A DNA stretch of 64,000 nucleotides, taken from assembly GCA_016218365.1 (NCBI GenBank), contig JACREF010000019.1, positions 68,543 through 132,542 of the forward strand. Direction: 5' to 3'. The position numbers and the translations under genes were made by a program. This DNA is from Gammaproteobacteria bacterium. GTDB lineage: Bacteria > Pseudomonadota > Gammaproteobacteria > SZUA-140. The notes beneath the pieces are model-generated. The model was not told the origin of the DNA, made no database searches, and saw nothing but the letters and a program-made list of their open reading frames with translations. Positions within the stretch are counted from its first letter, which is position 1; each line of letters begins with the position of its first letter. Shown here piece by piece: positions 16,876 to 25,630 of this stretch.

Positions 16876-18825
16876 TTGATTTTCAATAATAACGCCAGTT
16901 ACAACAATGTATTACTTGCCATCACTGCAGGCCTGCTGACCCTGCTGAGCGCCTGCGCGACCCCGGGTCCGACAGCATATCAACATCCGACTACCCCCGA
17001 CACCACCTTAAGCATGCTCCCGGAACCGCTGGACCTGCCACCGGCAGCTAGCAGCGCAGCTGACGAACAGGATGAGGGCGAGGACGAGATCGTTGCCCAG
17101 GATGAGCAAGAGGAATACATCGCCCCGATCGAGGACACAGTCGCAACCGCCAGTGAGCAGCTGCAGATCCCGGATTATTGGGAGGTGCTGCCCGCCACCC
17201 CGGATGATGAACACCAACCCCCGAACGCAGAGGACCTGGCGCCAGGCCTCAGCACCCAGATTGAAACACCCCCTTTGGTGCTGCAGATCGCCCAGCTGCC
17301 GGTACCCAGGATCACCCCATTTATCGGGGCACCGGTCAGCGAAGAGGCTGACGACAGCAGGGAATACCTGGTACTGAACCAGTTCGATCTGTGGATGCGC
17401 ATCCGCCGCGGCTTCCGCCTGCAGCATATCGAGGTCAATGCCCGCACCCAGGCCGAGATCAACTGGTTTGCCTCCCACAACAGTTACCTGGACCGTACCA
17501 TTGAACGCGCCCAGCCTTATCTGCACTACATCGTTGAAGAGGCGGAAAAACGCGGCATCCCCGCCGAGATCGCCTTGCTGCCGATCGTCGAAAGCGCCTT
17601 CCAGCCCTTCGCCTATTCACATGGACGGGCGGCCGGGATCTGGCAGTTCATCCCGAGCACCGGCAAGCTGTATGGCCTGAAACAAAACTGGTGGTATGAC
17701 GGCCGCCGCGACATCACCGAATCGACCCGTGCCGCGCTGGACCTGCTGCAAGACCTGGAGCGCAGCCTGGACGGCGACTGGCTGCTGGCACTGGCCGCCT
17801 ATAATTCCGGACTGGGAACCGTCAGCCGCGCCATCCGCAAAAACCAGCGCAAAAAACTGCCGACTGACTTCTGGTCGCTGAAACTGCCGCGCGAGACCCG
17901 TTCCTACGCCCCGAAACTACTGGCCATCAGCGCCATCATCAATAACCCGACATCGTTTGGCATCCGGCTCAAGGGGATCGCGGACAAACCGGTCTTGACG
18001 GCTGTCGACACCGGTTCGCAGATTGATCTGGCACTGGCTGCGGACCTGGCGGACATCCCGTTGCAGGAGATGTATCGCTACAACCCTGCCTTCAATCGCT
18101 GGGCCACCGATCCTGATGGCCCGCACCAGCTGCTGGTCCCGCTCGAGAATGCCGAGACCTTTCGACAGAATCTGGCCGCGCTCCCGGCCGAAAATCGCCT
18201 GCGCTGGGAACGCCACCAGGTCAGGAATGGCGAGACGCTGATCCAGATCGCCGAACAATTCAACACCACTGTCGAACTGCTGAAAAAGGTCAACCAGCTC
18301 AGCAAGGGCAAGTTACATGCCGGGCAGACGCTGACGATCCCGGTGGCATCACGCGAACTCGACAGCTACACACTGAGCGCCACGCAACGTCTGAAGGCGA
18401 TCCAGAACCGGCCGGCCAGCGGCAAGAGGATATTCTATACCGTTCGTAACGGTGACACGTTGTGGTCGATCGCCCGGCAGCACCGGGTCGATTATGCCGC
18501 ACTGGCCAAGTGGAATGGCATGGCGCCACGCGACCCGCTGAAAAGCGGCCAGACCCTCGCGATCTGGATCAAGAAAAAATCCACTGCGCGTGATTCCATT
18601 GATGGCCACCTGCTGACCGCGCTCAACACCTCACCCGATGATGCCATGCAGAAGATCCGCTACAAGGTGCGGCGCGGCGATTCACTACACCGGATCTCCC
18701 AGAAATTCAACGTCAAGGTATCACAGCTGCGGCGCTGGAATGCCCTGCCCAAGAGCGGCGGTCTACGCGCCGGCCAGGTCATCACGCTGTTTGTGGACGT
18801 CACCCAGCAATCCGGCAGCCTGTAA
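16876..18825 (+). CDS. mltD: Membrane-bound lytic murein transglycosylase D with three LysM domains
   Basis: About 649 residues from TTG 16876. I chose this start because GGAG lies 8 bases upstream and a TATAAT box overlaps the earlier in-frame ATG (16828). Signal peptide and lipobox LLSAC give an outer-membrane lipoprotein. An acidic linker of about 130 residues precedes the goose-lysozyme-like SLT domain: catalytic Glu in LLPIVESAFQPFAYS, then AAGIWQFIPSTG and ALAAYNSGLGTV. Three LysM repeats close the protein (VRNGETLIQIAEQF, VRNGDTLWSIARQH, VRRGDSLHRISQKF). E. coli MltD is 452 residues with two LysM, so this one is longer. It cleaves peptidoglycan to 1,6-anhydromuropeptides. Confidence 0.95.
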   Translation: MIFNNNASYNNVLLAITAGLLTLLSACATPGPTAYQHPTTPDTTLSMLPEPLDLPPAASSAADEQDEGEDEIVAQDEQEEYIAPIEDTVATASEQLQIPDYWEVLPATPDDEHQPPNAEDLAPGLSTQIETPPLVLQIAQLPVPRITPFIGAPVSEEADDSREYLVLNQFDLWMRIRRGFRLQHIEVNARTQAEINWFASHNSYLDRTIERAQPYLHYIVEEAEKRGIPAEIALLPIVESAFQPFAYSHGRAAGIWQFIPSTGKLYGLKQNWWYDGRRDITESTRAALDLLQDLERSLDGDWLLALAAYNSGLGTVSRAIRKNQRKKLPTDFWSLKLPRETRSYAPKLLAISAIINNPTSFGIRLKGIADKPVLTAVDTGSQIDLALAADLADIPLQEMYRYNPAFNRWATDPDGPHQLLVPLENAETFRQNLAALPAENRLRWERHQVRNGETLIQIAEQFNTTVELLKKVNQLSKGKLHAGQTLTIPVASRELDSYTLSATQRLKAIQNRPASGKRIFYTVRNGDTLWSIARQHRVDYAALAKWNGMAPRDPLKSGQTLAIWIKKKSTARDSIDGHLLTALNTSPDDAMQKIRYKVRRGDSLHRISQKFNVKVSQLRRWNALPKSGGLRAGQVITLFVDVTQQSGSL

Positions 18826-18827
18826 GC

Positions 18828-18852
18828 CCTCGAAGCCACACGGCGGTCGAGG
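18828..18852. terminator. Hairpin between convergent mltD and the receiver gene
   Basis: CCTCGA (18828-18833) pairs with TCGAGG (18847-18852). Inside, GCC (18835-18837) pairs with GGC (18842-18844) around an ACAC loop. It fills the 39-base gap between two convergent stops. No strong T-run follows on either strand, so termination efficiency is uncertain. Confidence 0.4.
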
Positions 18853-18864
18853 AAGTTGTCGGGA

Positions 18865-19662
18865 TTATTTGATCAGCTTCTTGATCAGTGACCTGACCAT
18901 ATTGATCTCGAAGGGCTTGTCGCAGATGGCCGATGCCCCGCCCTGCTCGACAGCAGCGAGCCTTCTCATATCGGATTCGCTGGTCACCATCAGGATCGGC
19001 AATGTCGGCTGACTACTTTTGGTACGGATAAATTCGATCAGCTCCCGGCCATCCATCTCCGGCATATTGTAGTCAGTCACAATGAAATCAAAATAATTTG
19101 TCGTGATCTGCCCGATCGCCTCCCGGCCATTGGCCGCCTCGGTAATGTCTTCGATGCCCAGTGCGTTCAAGGTGTTGCGGATATGATGCCTGGCCGTGAC
19201 GCTGTCATCGACGATCAGCACCTTCAGTTCCTCGGCAAAACCGCCCTGATCAAGATCAAGCTTTTCCGGATTCAGGAAATCCAGCGTTGACAGCAGCGCA
19301 CGATGCATACTCTGCTGACTGAACGGCTTGGTCAGGATCGCAATGACGCCACCCTGGCGGATCGGATCCAGCATCTTCAGGCTGGTCTCGCTTGAAATCA
19401 GGATAAATGGCACATCCCTCAGCTGTGGATCGTGTCGCATGGTCTCCAGCAATCTGACACCATCCATGTCATCAAAATACATGGCTGATATCACCAGATC
19501 CGGGACATTGGACCGCATACTGGCCAGCGCTTGCGCCCCGGTGCCAGCGTGCTCGATCAGTTGAATCCCCGACACCTGCAAATAACCGGAGATCAGCTTT
19601 TGTTGTGTCGTCGAAGGCTCCACCAGCAGGGTGTTGACCAGATCCAGTCCGATTGATGACAC
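18865..19662 (-). CDS. Double-receiver response regulator; first receiver lacks the phosphoacceptor Asp
   Basis: 265 residues from GTG 19662, with GGAGG 6 bases upstream. Receiver 1 (about 10-125) has LVEPS where the acidic pair should be and LVISAMYFDDMDG where the phosphorylated Asp is expected: that position is Ala. It keeps the switch Ser (LISSE) and Lys (LTKPF). Receiver 2 (about 145-265) is complete: VLIVDDS, FIVTDYNMPEMDG, MVTSE, CDKPF. No output domain follows, so it should act by protein contact, as CheY does. Its partners are not in the immediate neighbourhood; a chemotaxis cluster lies about 38 kb away. Confidence 0.9.
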   Translation of the reverse strand: MSSIGLDLVNTLLVEPSTTQQKLISGYLQVSGIQLIEHAGTGAQALASMRSNVPDLVISAMYFDDMDGVRLLETMRHDPQLRDVPFILISSETSLKMLDPIRQGGVIAILTKPFSQQSMHRALLSTLDFLNPEKLDLDQGGFAEELKVLIVDDSVTARHHIRNTLNALGIEDITEAANGREAIGQITTNYFDFIVTDYNMPEMDGRELIEFIRTKSSQPTLPILMVTSESDMRRLAAVEQGGASAICDKPFEINMVRSLIKKLIK

Positions 19663-19808
19663 TGCATTCCTCCGCTATTAAAATGACCAGATTATCGACC
19701 GTCATGTGTGCATCATGGCGACCGGGCCATCAAGCTATTAACGGCCAGCCCATTTTGTGCTTTAATCGCCGGACCGGGATTTGTCTTAGCATCTACGATC
19801 GGGTCGCC

Positions 19809-20024
19809 ATGAAAAACAAAAAGTTACTGATCAGCGTCATCATCACAGCATTCATTGTCGGACTGTGGTTCGGCTTCAACCTCGGCAAGGGACAACCGTT
19901 CTACAGCAATCCGTTTGCCGCCGAATCAAAGAAATTGCTGCAATCGGGTGGCGCAGCCCTGGAACGCAGCGGACAGGCCCTGGAAAAAAGCGGCCAGGAT
20001 ATCAAGGAAACATTTCGGGAATAA
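19809..20024 (+). CDS. Small single-pass membrane protein
   Basis: 71 residues from ATG 19809 (MKNKKLLISVIITAFIVGLW). A basic start and one hydrophobic helix (about 6-24) are followed by an amphipathic tail with two near-repeats, RSGQALEKSGQ and ERSGQAL. It has no family I recognise. It ends 42 bases before btuC on the same strand and may share its promoter. A longer frame back to 19653 overlaps the divergent regulator promoter and looks non-coding. Confidence 0.6.
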   Translation: MKNKKLLISVIITAFIVGLWFGFNLGKGQPFYSNPFAAESKKLLQSGGAALERSGQALEKSGQDIKETFRE

Positions 20025-20066
20025 CGGCACCTCGCAGCTCCCTGCGGCATAATCTGGCGCACCGTC

Positions 20067-21080
20067 ATGATCACAAAGCTGCGCCGCCACGCTGTCCTTC
20101 CCGTACTGATAGTGCTGACGACGCTGATGGTGCTGGCGTTGCTGATCTCGATGATGACCGGCAGCACCCCGATCCCGCTGACAGACCTGCTGTACGCACT
20201 ATCAGGTAATCCCTCCAACAACCTGGCCCATACCGTGATGTGGGAACTGCGCCTGCCACGCGCCTTGTCTGCCCTGCTCACCGGCGCGATGCTGGCGCTG
20301 GCCGGCACACTGATGCAGGTACTGCTGCGTAATCCACTCGCCGACCCCTACATCCTCGGGATCTCCGGCGGCTCGGCCTTTGGCACGCTGGCGGCCTTGC
20401 TGCTTGGCCTGTCAGGCGCACTGGTCACCGGCAGCGCCTTTGCCGGCGCGCTGTTATCGATGCTGCTGGTCTTTGCACTGGCCCATGGTCCTGGTGGCTG
20501 GACCAGCAGCCGCTTGCTGCTGACCGGCATCATCATCGCCTCCGGCTGGGGCGCGTTACTGAGCCTGATGCTGTCATTGAGCCCTGATCAGCAGCTGCGT
20601 GGCATGTTGTTCTGGCTGATGGGTGATCTGGGCCAGGGCACGACGCCAAGCTGGTGGTATCCCGCTGCACTGGCCCTGGCGCTGGCCATGGCACTGTTTC
20701 ACGCCCGTGACCTGAACCTGCTGTCGCGCGGTGAGGACCAGGCCCGGACACTGGGCGTCGAGGTCAGGGCACTGCGCTATCGCATCTATTTTCTGGCTTC
20801 GTTACTGACCGCACTGGCCGTCACCCTGGCCGGCAGCATCGGCTTCATCGGCCTGGTCGTGCCACATATGCTGCGGATGGTCATCGGCAGCGACCACCGG
20901 TTGCTGTTGCCGGCCGCGACCCTGGCCGGCGGTACCTTGCTGGTCATTGCCGACACCCTGGCGCGGACGCTGTTTGCACCGCAGCAGCTGCCGGTCGGTG
21001 TGCTGACCGCACTGCTGGGGGTGCCACTGTTCCTGTGGCTGATGCAGCGTGAATCATCGCGGCAGGTAATATCGCGATGA
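20067..21080 (+). CDS. btuC: Vitamin B12 ABC transporter permease
   Basis: 337 residues with about ten hydrophobic helices; FecCD/BtuC family (E. coli BtuC 326). Typical features: LRLPRALSALLTGAMLALAG near 55-75, NPLADPYILGISGG, and the C-terminal GSIGFIGLVVPHMLRMVIG and DTLARTLFAPQQLPVGVLTA. It forms the inner-membrane channel that BtuD energises. Its stop overlaps the btuD start (ATGA). FecCD permeases for siderophores look alike; the B12 call rests on the adjoining btuB, btuF and cob genes. Confidence 0.92.
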   Translation: MITKLRRHAVLPVLIVLTTLMVLALLISMMTGSTPIPLTDLLYALSGNPSNNLAHTVMWELRLPRALSALLTGAMLALAGTLMQVLLRNPLADPYILGISGGSAFGTLAALLLGLSGALVTGSAFAGALLSMLLVFALAHGPGGWTSSRLLLTGIIIASGWGALLSLMLSLSPDQQLRGMLFWLMGDLGQGTTPSWWYPAALALALAMALFHARDLNLLSRGEDQARTLGVEVRALRYRIYFLASLLTALAVTLAGSIGFIGLVVPHMLRMVIGSDHRLLLPAATLAGGTLLVIADTLARTLFAPQQLPVGVLTALLGVPLFLWLMQRESSRQVISR

Positions 21081-21847
21081 TCGATCTTGTCATTGATCAG
21101 TTGTCAGTGACCATCGCCGGTCAACAGGTCTGCTCACGGCTCAATCTGCACGCCGGCAACGGCCAGTGCTGGGGGCTGCTCGGCGGCAATGGGGTCGGCA
21201 AGACGACGCTGCTGCGCTGTCTTGCCGGGCTGCTGACGGCTGATCATGGCAGCGTGCAGATCGACGGCCGACCACTCGCTGGTTATTCACGCCGCGCATT
21301 AGCAACGCTGCTGGGATTACTGCCCCAGGACACCAGTGATCCATTTCCCGCCACCGTACTGGAAACAGCACTGATCGGTCGCCACCCGCACCTGTCTCGC
21401 TGGCAATGGGAGGACCATCGAGATTATGAACTGGCGCGGCATTGCCTGAAACAACTGGGTCTGGAACACCTCGAGCAGCGGCCGGTCTCCAGCTTGTCAG
21501 GAGGCGAACGGCGACGTCTCGCCATCGCGACACTGCTGACCCAGCAGCCACAGATCGCCCTGCTCGATGAACCGACCAATCACCTCGATCTGCATTATCA
21601 GATCCTGATCATGCGTCTGTTGCAACAGTATATGCGGGAAAACAACGCCATGCTGTTTATGACCTTGCATGACGTCAACCTGGCCGCGCGTTATTGCAGC
21701 CATCTGCTGTTGCTATATGGTGATGGACAGACCGAACATGGACCCACTGCATCACTGCTGACACCAGACCGCCTGCAACGCCTTTATCACCACCCGATCA
21801 CCGTCGTCGATGATGGCACGCAGCGCATCTACGCCCCGGCGCCTTGA
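21077..21847 (+). CDS. btuD: Vitamin B12 ABC transporter ATP-binding protein
   Basis: 256 residues. Walker A GGNGVGKTTLLR, Q-loop LLPQDT, signature SSLSGGERRRLAIA, Walker B IALLDEPTNHLD and H-loop MTLHDVN are all intact. It powers cobalamin import with BtuC. The gene overlaps btuC by 4 bases. Its stop codon overlaps the TTGACA of the next promoter, so the riboswitch-controlled unit begins right here. Confidence 0.93.
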   Translation: MIDLVIDQLSVTIAGQQVCSRLNLHAGNGQCWGLLGGNGVGKTTLLRCLAGLLTADHGSVQIDGRPLAGYSRRALATLLGLLPQDTSDPFPATVLETALIGRHPHLSRWQWEDHRDYELARHCLKQLGLEHLEQRPVSSLSGGERRRLAIATLLTQQPQIALLDEPTNHLDLHYQILIMRLLQQYMRENNAMLFMTLHDVNLAARYCSHLLLLYGDGQTEHGPTASLLTPDRLQRLYHHPITVVDDGTQRIYAPAP

Positions 21848-21873
21848 CAGCCACGCCGCAAAACCGCTACAGT
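21844..21873 (+). promoter_or_regulatory. Promoter for the btuB operon
   Basis: A perfect TTGACA (21844-21849), an 18-base spacer and TACAGT (21868-21873) lie at the end of btuD. Transcription would start near 21880, just upstream of the riboswitch. Confidence 0.65.
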
Positions 21874-21892
21874 TGCGACCAGCTTTACAGCT

Positions 21893-22097
21893 GACCTGAG
21901 GTTCCCTGCGGATTTCTGACGACAGGGTTAAACGGGAAGCCGGTGCGCCTGCAGCGATTTGATCGCGACCAGGCAATGCCGGCGCTGCCCCCGCAACGGT
22001 AAGCGAGTCAAGGTTTCAGACAACGCCACTGTGCCGCACGGCATGGGAAGGCCTGAACCCCGGGGTCTCACCCCGCTCGCAAGCCCGGAGACCGGCC
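21893..22097 (+). promoter_or_regulatory. Cobalamin (adenosylcobalamin) riboswitch
   Basis: The conserved elements appear in order: AGGTTCCCTGCGG (about 21898), AAACGGGAAGCCGGTG (about 21930-21945), GCTGCCCCCGCAACGGTAA, GCCACTGT, CATGGGAAGGC, and the B12 box AGCCCGGAGACCGGCC (22082-22097). It lies in the btuB leader. It should lower expression of btuB-tonB-btuF-cobQUTS when B12 is plentiful. btuCD lies upstream and is not covered by it. Confidence 0.95.
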
Positions 22098-22168
22098 TTG
22101 AGTCTTACTGGTGTCGTGTTGCGGCGGGCAACGGCGATGACGCCGCATAGACTTGCCTCTGCCGCGTT

Positions 22169-22231
22169 CCTCGTTTTGTCTCCGCACTGCACCGTTCCCT
22201 GCACGGGGTGTGCGATTCAATCAAAACGAGG
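22169..22231 (+). promoter_or_regulatory. Expression platform: helix that can hide the btuB ribosome site
   Basis: CCTCGTTTTG (22169-22178) is perfectly complementary to CAAAACGAGG (22222-22231). The second strand contains the GAGG ribosome site (22228-22231) 5 bases before the btuB ATG. A smaller nested stem, CGCAC (22183-22187) with GTGCG (22210-22214), lies inside. This suggests control of translation initiation; there is no T-run for a terminator. Confidence 0.7.
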
Positions 22232-22236
22232 TAATC

Positions 22237-24045
22237 ATGAAAGCTGTTGTACCTGCCCTGACCGGCATCTTGTTCCTTTCCGCCATCCATATCTCCCAGG
22301 CTGCTGACAGCGATGCTGTCATCGTCACCGCCAGCCGCCACGCCGAGACCGTCGATGAGACACTGGCCGCCGTCACCGTCGTGACGCGCCAGGATATCGA
22401 GCGCCTGCAGGCCACGACCGTTCCTGAGCTGCTGGCCTCATTACCGGGCATCGATTTTGGCATCGGCGGCGGCTATGGCAAGGACAGCGGGCTGTATCTG
22501 CGCGGCAACAATTCCAATCACCTGCTGGTGCTGATCGACGGCATGCAGATCGGCTCCGTCACATTGGGCTCGGTCTCTCTGCAATACCTGCCGTTGGCCG
22601 CGATCGAGCGCATCGAGATCGTCCGCGGCCCGCGCTCCAGCCTGTACGGTGAGGATGCCATCGCTGGCGTGATCCAGATCTTCACCCGTCAGGCAACAGG
22701 GCAGACGCAGTGGTCAGCCGATATCGGCAACGGTAGTTTCGGCACCCGGGCGATAAATGCCGGCTACAGTGCACAGCGTGGCGATCTGCGCTACCACCTC
22801 CAGGCCGGCTATTTGACCAGCGACGGCATCAATGCCATGCAGACCAACAATCCGGACCAGGACGGCTACGATAATCTGTCATTGAATGCTGCTGTCGATG
22901 GCAGGCTTACTCATCAACTCAGCTACGATATTCGGCTGCTGCGCGCCAGCGGACGCAACGATTACGATGGCTGGATGACCAGTAGCCTGTATCACAATAC
23001 CTTTCTGCAGCAGGCCGCCGGGATACGGCTGAATTACCTGCCAACAGCTGCCCAGCAGATCGCACTGGCATTAAACCAGTCCCGTGACGATTCTGAAGAT
23101 TTCACCGATGGCGCCAGCATCGGCACCATCAACTCGACCCGCAACACTGCGCTGCTCAGCGACAGCTACAGTCTCGGTGACAATACATTACTCGACAGCG
23201 GTCTTGAACTGCAGCGCGAAGCGGTAGACAGCACCAACAATTACACCTCCACCTCACGCAACAACACCGCCGCCTATATCCAGGGCCGCCACACCACAGG
23301 GCCACATGATGTTCAACTGGGCCTGCGTTATGATGATAACGAGGCCTTCGGTGGACACACCACCGGCAATCTGGGTTATGGCGTCGAGCTCGGCTCGATG
23401 CGGCTGACCGCCAACTACGGCCAGGCCTACAAGGCCCCGAGCTTCAATGATCTGTACTGGCCGGGGGCGGGCAATCCGGATCTCAGGCCTGAGACCTCGA
23501 AACAATATGAATTGGGCCTGCGTGGCAAATTTGCCACAGAGACCTGGCAATTCAATCTTTACCATAACTCGGTGAGCGATCTGATCGCCTGGGCACCAAC
23601 CTTCGCTGATCCAAATGTCTGGTTACCATCCAACATCAACAACGCCACGCTGGATGGCGGCGAGCTGGCCGTCAACGGCACGCTGCTCGCTATCCGGCAC
23701 GCACTGTCACTGTCGGTCGTCGACCCCAAGGATGATGCCACCGACAAAACACTGATCTACCGTGCTACACAGACCGCAAGGCTTGATCTCGACAAGGCCA
23801 TCGGCCAGACCACGCTGGGCATGACGGTCAGCGCCCAGAGTCGGCGCTTTGCCGATGCCGCCAACACCAGCGACATCCCTGGCTATGCCACCGTCAAGCT
23901 GCGCGGCAACTATCAGCTCAACCCGTACTGGCAGCTGTTCGGTCATGTCGACAACCTGTTTGACCGCAACTACCAGACCAAACCTGGGTATAACTCACCC
24001 GGCATGGCACTGTTCGCCGGCATCCGTTACCAGGAAGGCGGCTGA
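22237..24045 (+). CDS. btuB: TonB-dependent outer-membrane cobalamin receptor
   Basis: 602 residues from ATG 22237, close to E. coli BtuB (614). The signal peptide ends near ISQAA. The TonB box is DAVIVTASR (about residues 26-34). The plug contains VPELLASLPGIDF and IERIEIVRGPRSSLYGEDAI; the barrel keeps YKAPSFNDLYWPGAGNPDL and DNLFDRNYQTKPGYNSPG. The last residues (GIRYQEGG) lack the usual terminal Phe. GAGG 5 bases upstream fixes the start; an upstream in-frame ATG (22153) lies inside the riboswitch platform and is rejected. Confidence 0.95.
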   Translation: MKAVVPALTGILFLSAIHISQAADSDAVIVTASRHAETVDETLAAVTVVTRQDIERLQATTVPELLASLPGIDFGIGGGYGKDSGLYLRGNNSNHLLVLIDGMQIGSVTLGSVSLQYLPLAAIERIEIVRGPRSSLYGEDAIAGVIQIFTRQATGQTQWSADIGNGSFGTRAINAGYSAQRGDLRYHLQAGYLTSDGINAMQTNNPDQDGYDNLSLNAAVDGRLTHQLSYDIRLLRASGRNDYDGWMTSSLYHNTFLQQAAGIRLNYLPTAAQQIALALNQSRDDSEDFTDGASIGTINSTRNTALLSDSYSLGDNTLLDSGLELQREAVDSTNNYTSTSRNNTAAYIQGRHTTGPHDVQLGLRYDDNEAFGGHTTGNLGYGVELGSMRLTANYGQAYKAPSFNDLYWPGAGNPDLRPETSKQYELGLRGKFATETWQFNLYHNSVSDLIAWAPTFADPNVWLPSNINNATLDGGELAVNGTLLAIRHALSLSVVDPKDDATDKTLIYRATQTARLDLDKAIGQTTLGMTVSAQSRRFADAANTSDIPGYATVKLRGNYQLNPYWQLFGHVDNLFDRNYQTKPGYNSPGMALFAGIRYQEGG

Positions 24046-24047
24046 AA

Positions 24048-24707
24048 ATGAACGCGACACCACAGCCATGGCGCATGCCGCTGTTAGTCGCGGTATCGCT
24101 GGCGCTGCATGTGCTGCTGCTCGGCACCACTGTATTGCGTGACCAGACCTCATCACGCAATACAGTCCAGTCGGTATTGAATATTGCATTACTGAATTCA
24201 GGTCACAGCAATCCTGCCACAACTGCGCGCACAGACACCCCAGCGACCTTGACGCAAGCCGCCTACACCGCAGCGACGCCGTTAACATCGGCCGCCGACA
24301 CGGAAGCACTCCAGGCCGCATGGGCACCATCTGCTGCTGCGCAGCAGATTACCGCAGCGGCCGATCCAGACGTCTCCACAGCAACCGTCGCTGCGACGGC
24401 CGGCAACGAGGCGGCCGGTCAGGCACTGTCACTGCAGCTCGCTGCACAATTCCAGCACCATTTCAACTATCCGTTCCTTGCTCGTCAACGCGGCTGGCAA
24501 GGGCAGGTAATATTGAACGTGCGCATCGAGGTCGATGGTCGCGTCAGCGACATCGCAATCGCCGACAGCTCCGGCTACCCCTTGCTCGACCAGTCTGCCG
24601 TCAAGGCCGCGCATGCCGTGGCACGCCTGGAAGGTGTCAGCGAATGGCTGCAGGACAGGGCGTTGCAGGTCCGGCTACCCGTCATCTATCGCCTGACCGC
24701 AAGTTGA
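24048..24707 (+). CDS. tonB: TonB-family energy transducer in the B12 operon
   Basis: 219 residues. One N-terminal membrane anchor (LLVAVSLALHVLLLGTTVL, about 12-30), a linker, and a C-terminal TonB domain (YPFLARQRGWQGQVILNVRI, then GRVSDIAIADSSGYPLLDQS and RLPVIYRLT). TonB transmits proton-motive force to outer-membrane receptors, here probably BtuB. The linker (about 55-125) is rich in Ala and Thr and poor in Pro, unlike the Pro-rich rod of classical TonB. It starts 2 bases after btuB and overlaps btuF by 4 bases. No exbB/exbD is in the window, so it must use a pair encoded elsewhere. Confidence 0.88.
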   Translation: MNATPQPWRMPLLVAVSLALHVLLLGTTVLRDQTSSRNTVQSVLNIALLNSGHSNPATTARTDTPATLTQAAYTAATPLTSAADTEALQAAWAPSAAAQQITAAADPDVSTATVAATAGNEAAGQALSLQLAAQFQHHFNYPFLARQRGWQGQVILNVRIEVDGRVSDIAIADSSGYPLLDQSAVKAAHAVARLEGVSEWLQDRALQVRLPVIYRLTAS

Positions 24708-25630
24708 ATACCCGTCATTCAGCACTATGGACACTGGACAGCGCACGGCGCTGGACACAGCGGATTGCCGCCTGGCTATTGATAACGCTTTCTGGTACAT
24801 CCTATGCTGCCAGCATCGAGGTCATTGATGATCTGAAGCATCCGGTACAATTAACGGCACCTGCGCAACGGATCATCAGCCTGGCCCCGCACATCACCGA
24901 GCTGCTGTACGCGGTCGGCGCGGGTGATGCCATCGTCGGCGCAGTCGATTACAGTGATTACCCGCCGCCCGCCAGCAGGCTGCCGCGCGTCGGCGGCTAT
25001 AACGGCTTTGATATCGAGGCGATCGCGGCACTACATCCCGACCTGATCATCGCCTGGCGCAGTGGCAACCCGTCACCATCACTGGCCAGCCTGGAGAGGC
25101 TGCGCATCCCGATATTTTTCAGCGAACCGCGCGAGATCGAAGATGTCGCCACCAGTCTGGAACGGTTTGGCATCCTGACCGGACATGTGCAGCAAGGGAC
25201 GAACGCCGCTGCCGACTTTCGCCGCCACCTTGCCACACTGCAGCAGCGCTATAAAAGCGTCGCCCGCGTCACCGTATTCTATGAAGTGTGGAACCATCCA
25301 TTGATGACCGTCAACAACCAGCATCTGATCAGCAAGGTGCTGGGCCTGTGCGGCGGTGACAATATCTTCGGCACGCTGCCAGCACTGGTGCCGCAACCGG
25401 ATATCGAGGCCGTGCTGCAACGCGACCCGCAGGTCATCATGACCGGCGATGCCGGCAACAAGCACGAAGAGTTCCAGAAATACTGGCAACGCTGGCCGTC
25501 GCTGCAGGCGGTGCGCAACCATCAGCTATACCAGGTCTCGGCAGACCTGCTGCAGCGCCACGGCCCGCGCATCCTCGACGGCGCCGAACAGGTATGCCGG
25601 GTACTCGACACCGTCAGGGCACGCCGATGA
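24704..25630 (+). CDS. btuF: Periplasmic cobalamin-binding protein
   Basis: About 308 residues from a TTG at 24704 that overlaps the tonB stop (TTGA). Signal peptide: [22 protein letters not shown]. The two-lobed cobalamin/siderophore-binding fold is seen in [39 protein letters not shown], and [15 protein letters not shown]. It delivers B12 to BtuCD. The open frame runs further upstream through tonB in another frame, so an earlier start is unlikely. The stop overlaps the cobQ start (ATGA). Confidence 0.9.
   Translation: MNTRHSALWTLDSARRWTQRIAAWLLITLSGTSYAASIEVIDDLKHPVQLTAPAQRIISLAPHITELLYAVGAGDAIVGAVDYSDYPPPASRLPRVGGYNGFDIEAIAALHPDLIIAWRSGNPSPSLASLERLRIPIFFSEPREIEDVATSLERFGILTGHVQQGTNAAADFRRHLATLQQRYKSVARVTVFYEVWNHPLMTVNNQHLISKVLGLCGGDNIFGTLPALVPQPDIEAVLQRDPQVIMTGDAGNKHEEFQKYWQRWPSLQAVRNHQLYQVSADLLQRHGPRILDGAEQVCRVLDTVRARR

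Noticed and set aside
22153-22236. Upstream in-frame start for btuB
   Set aside because: It lies in the riboswitch expression platform, while ATG 22237 has a good ribosome site and a proper signal peptide.
24320-24703. N-terminal extension of btuF within tonB
   Set aside because: The extension is tonB read in another frame; the TTG at 24704 gives a normal signal peptide.
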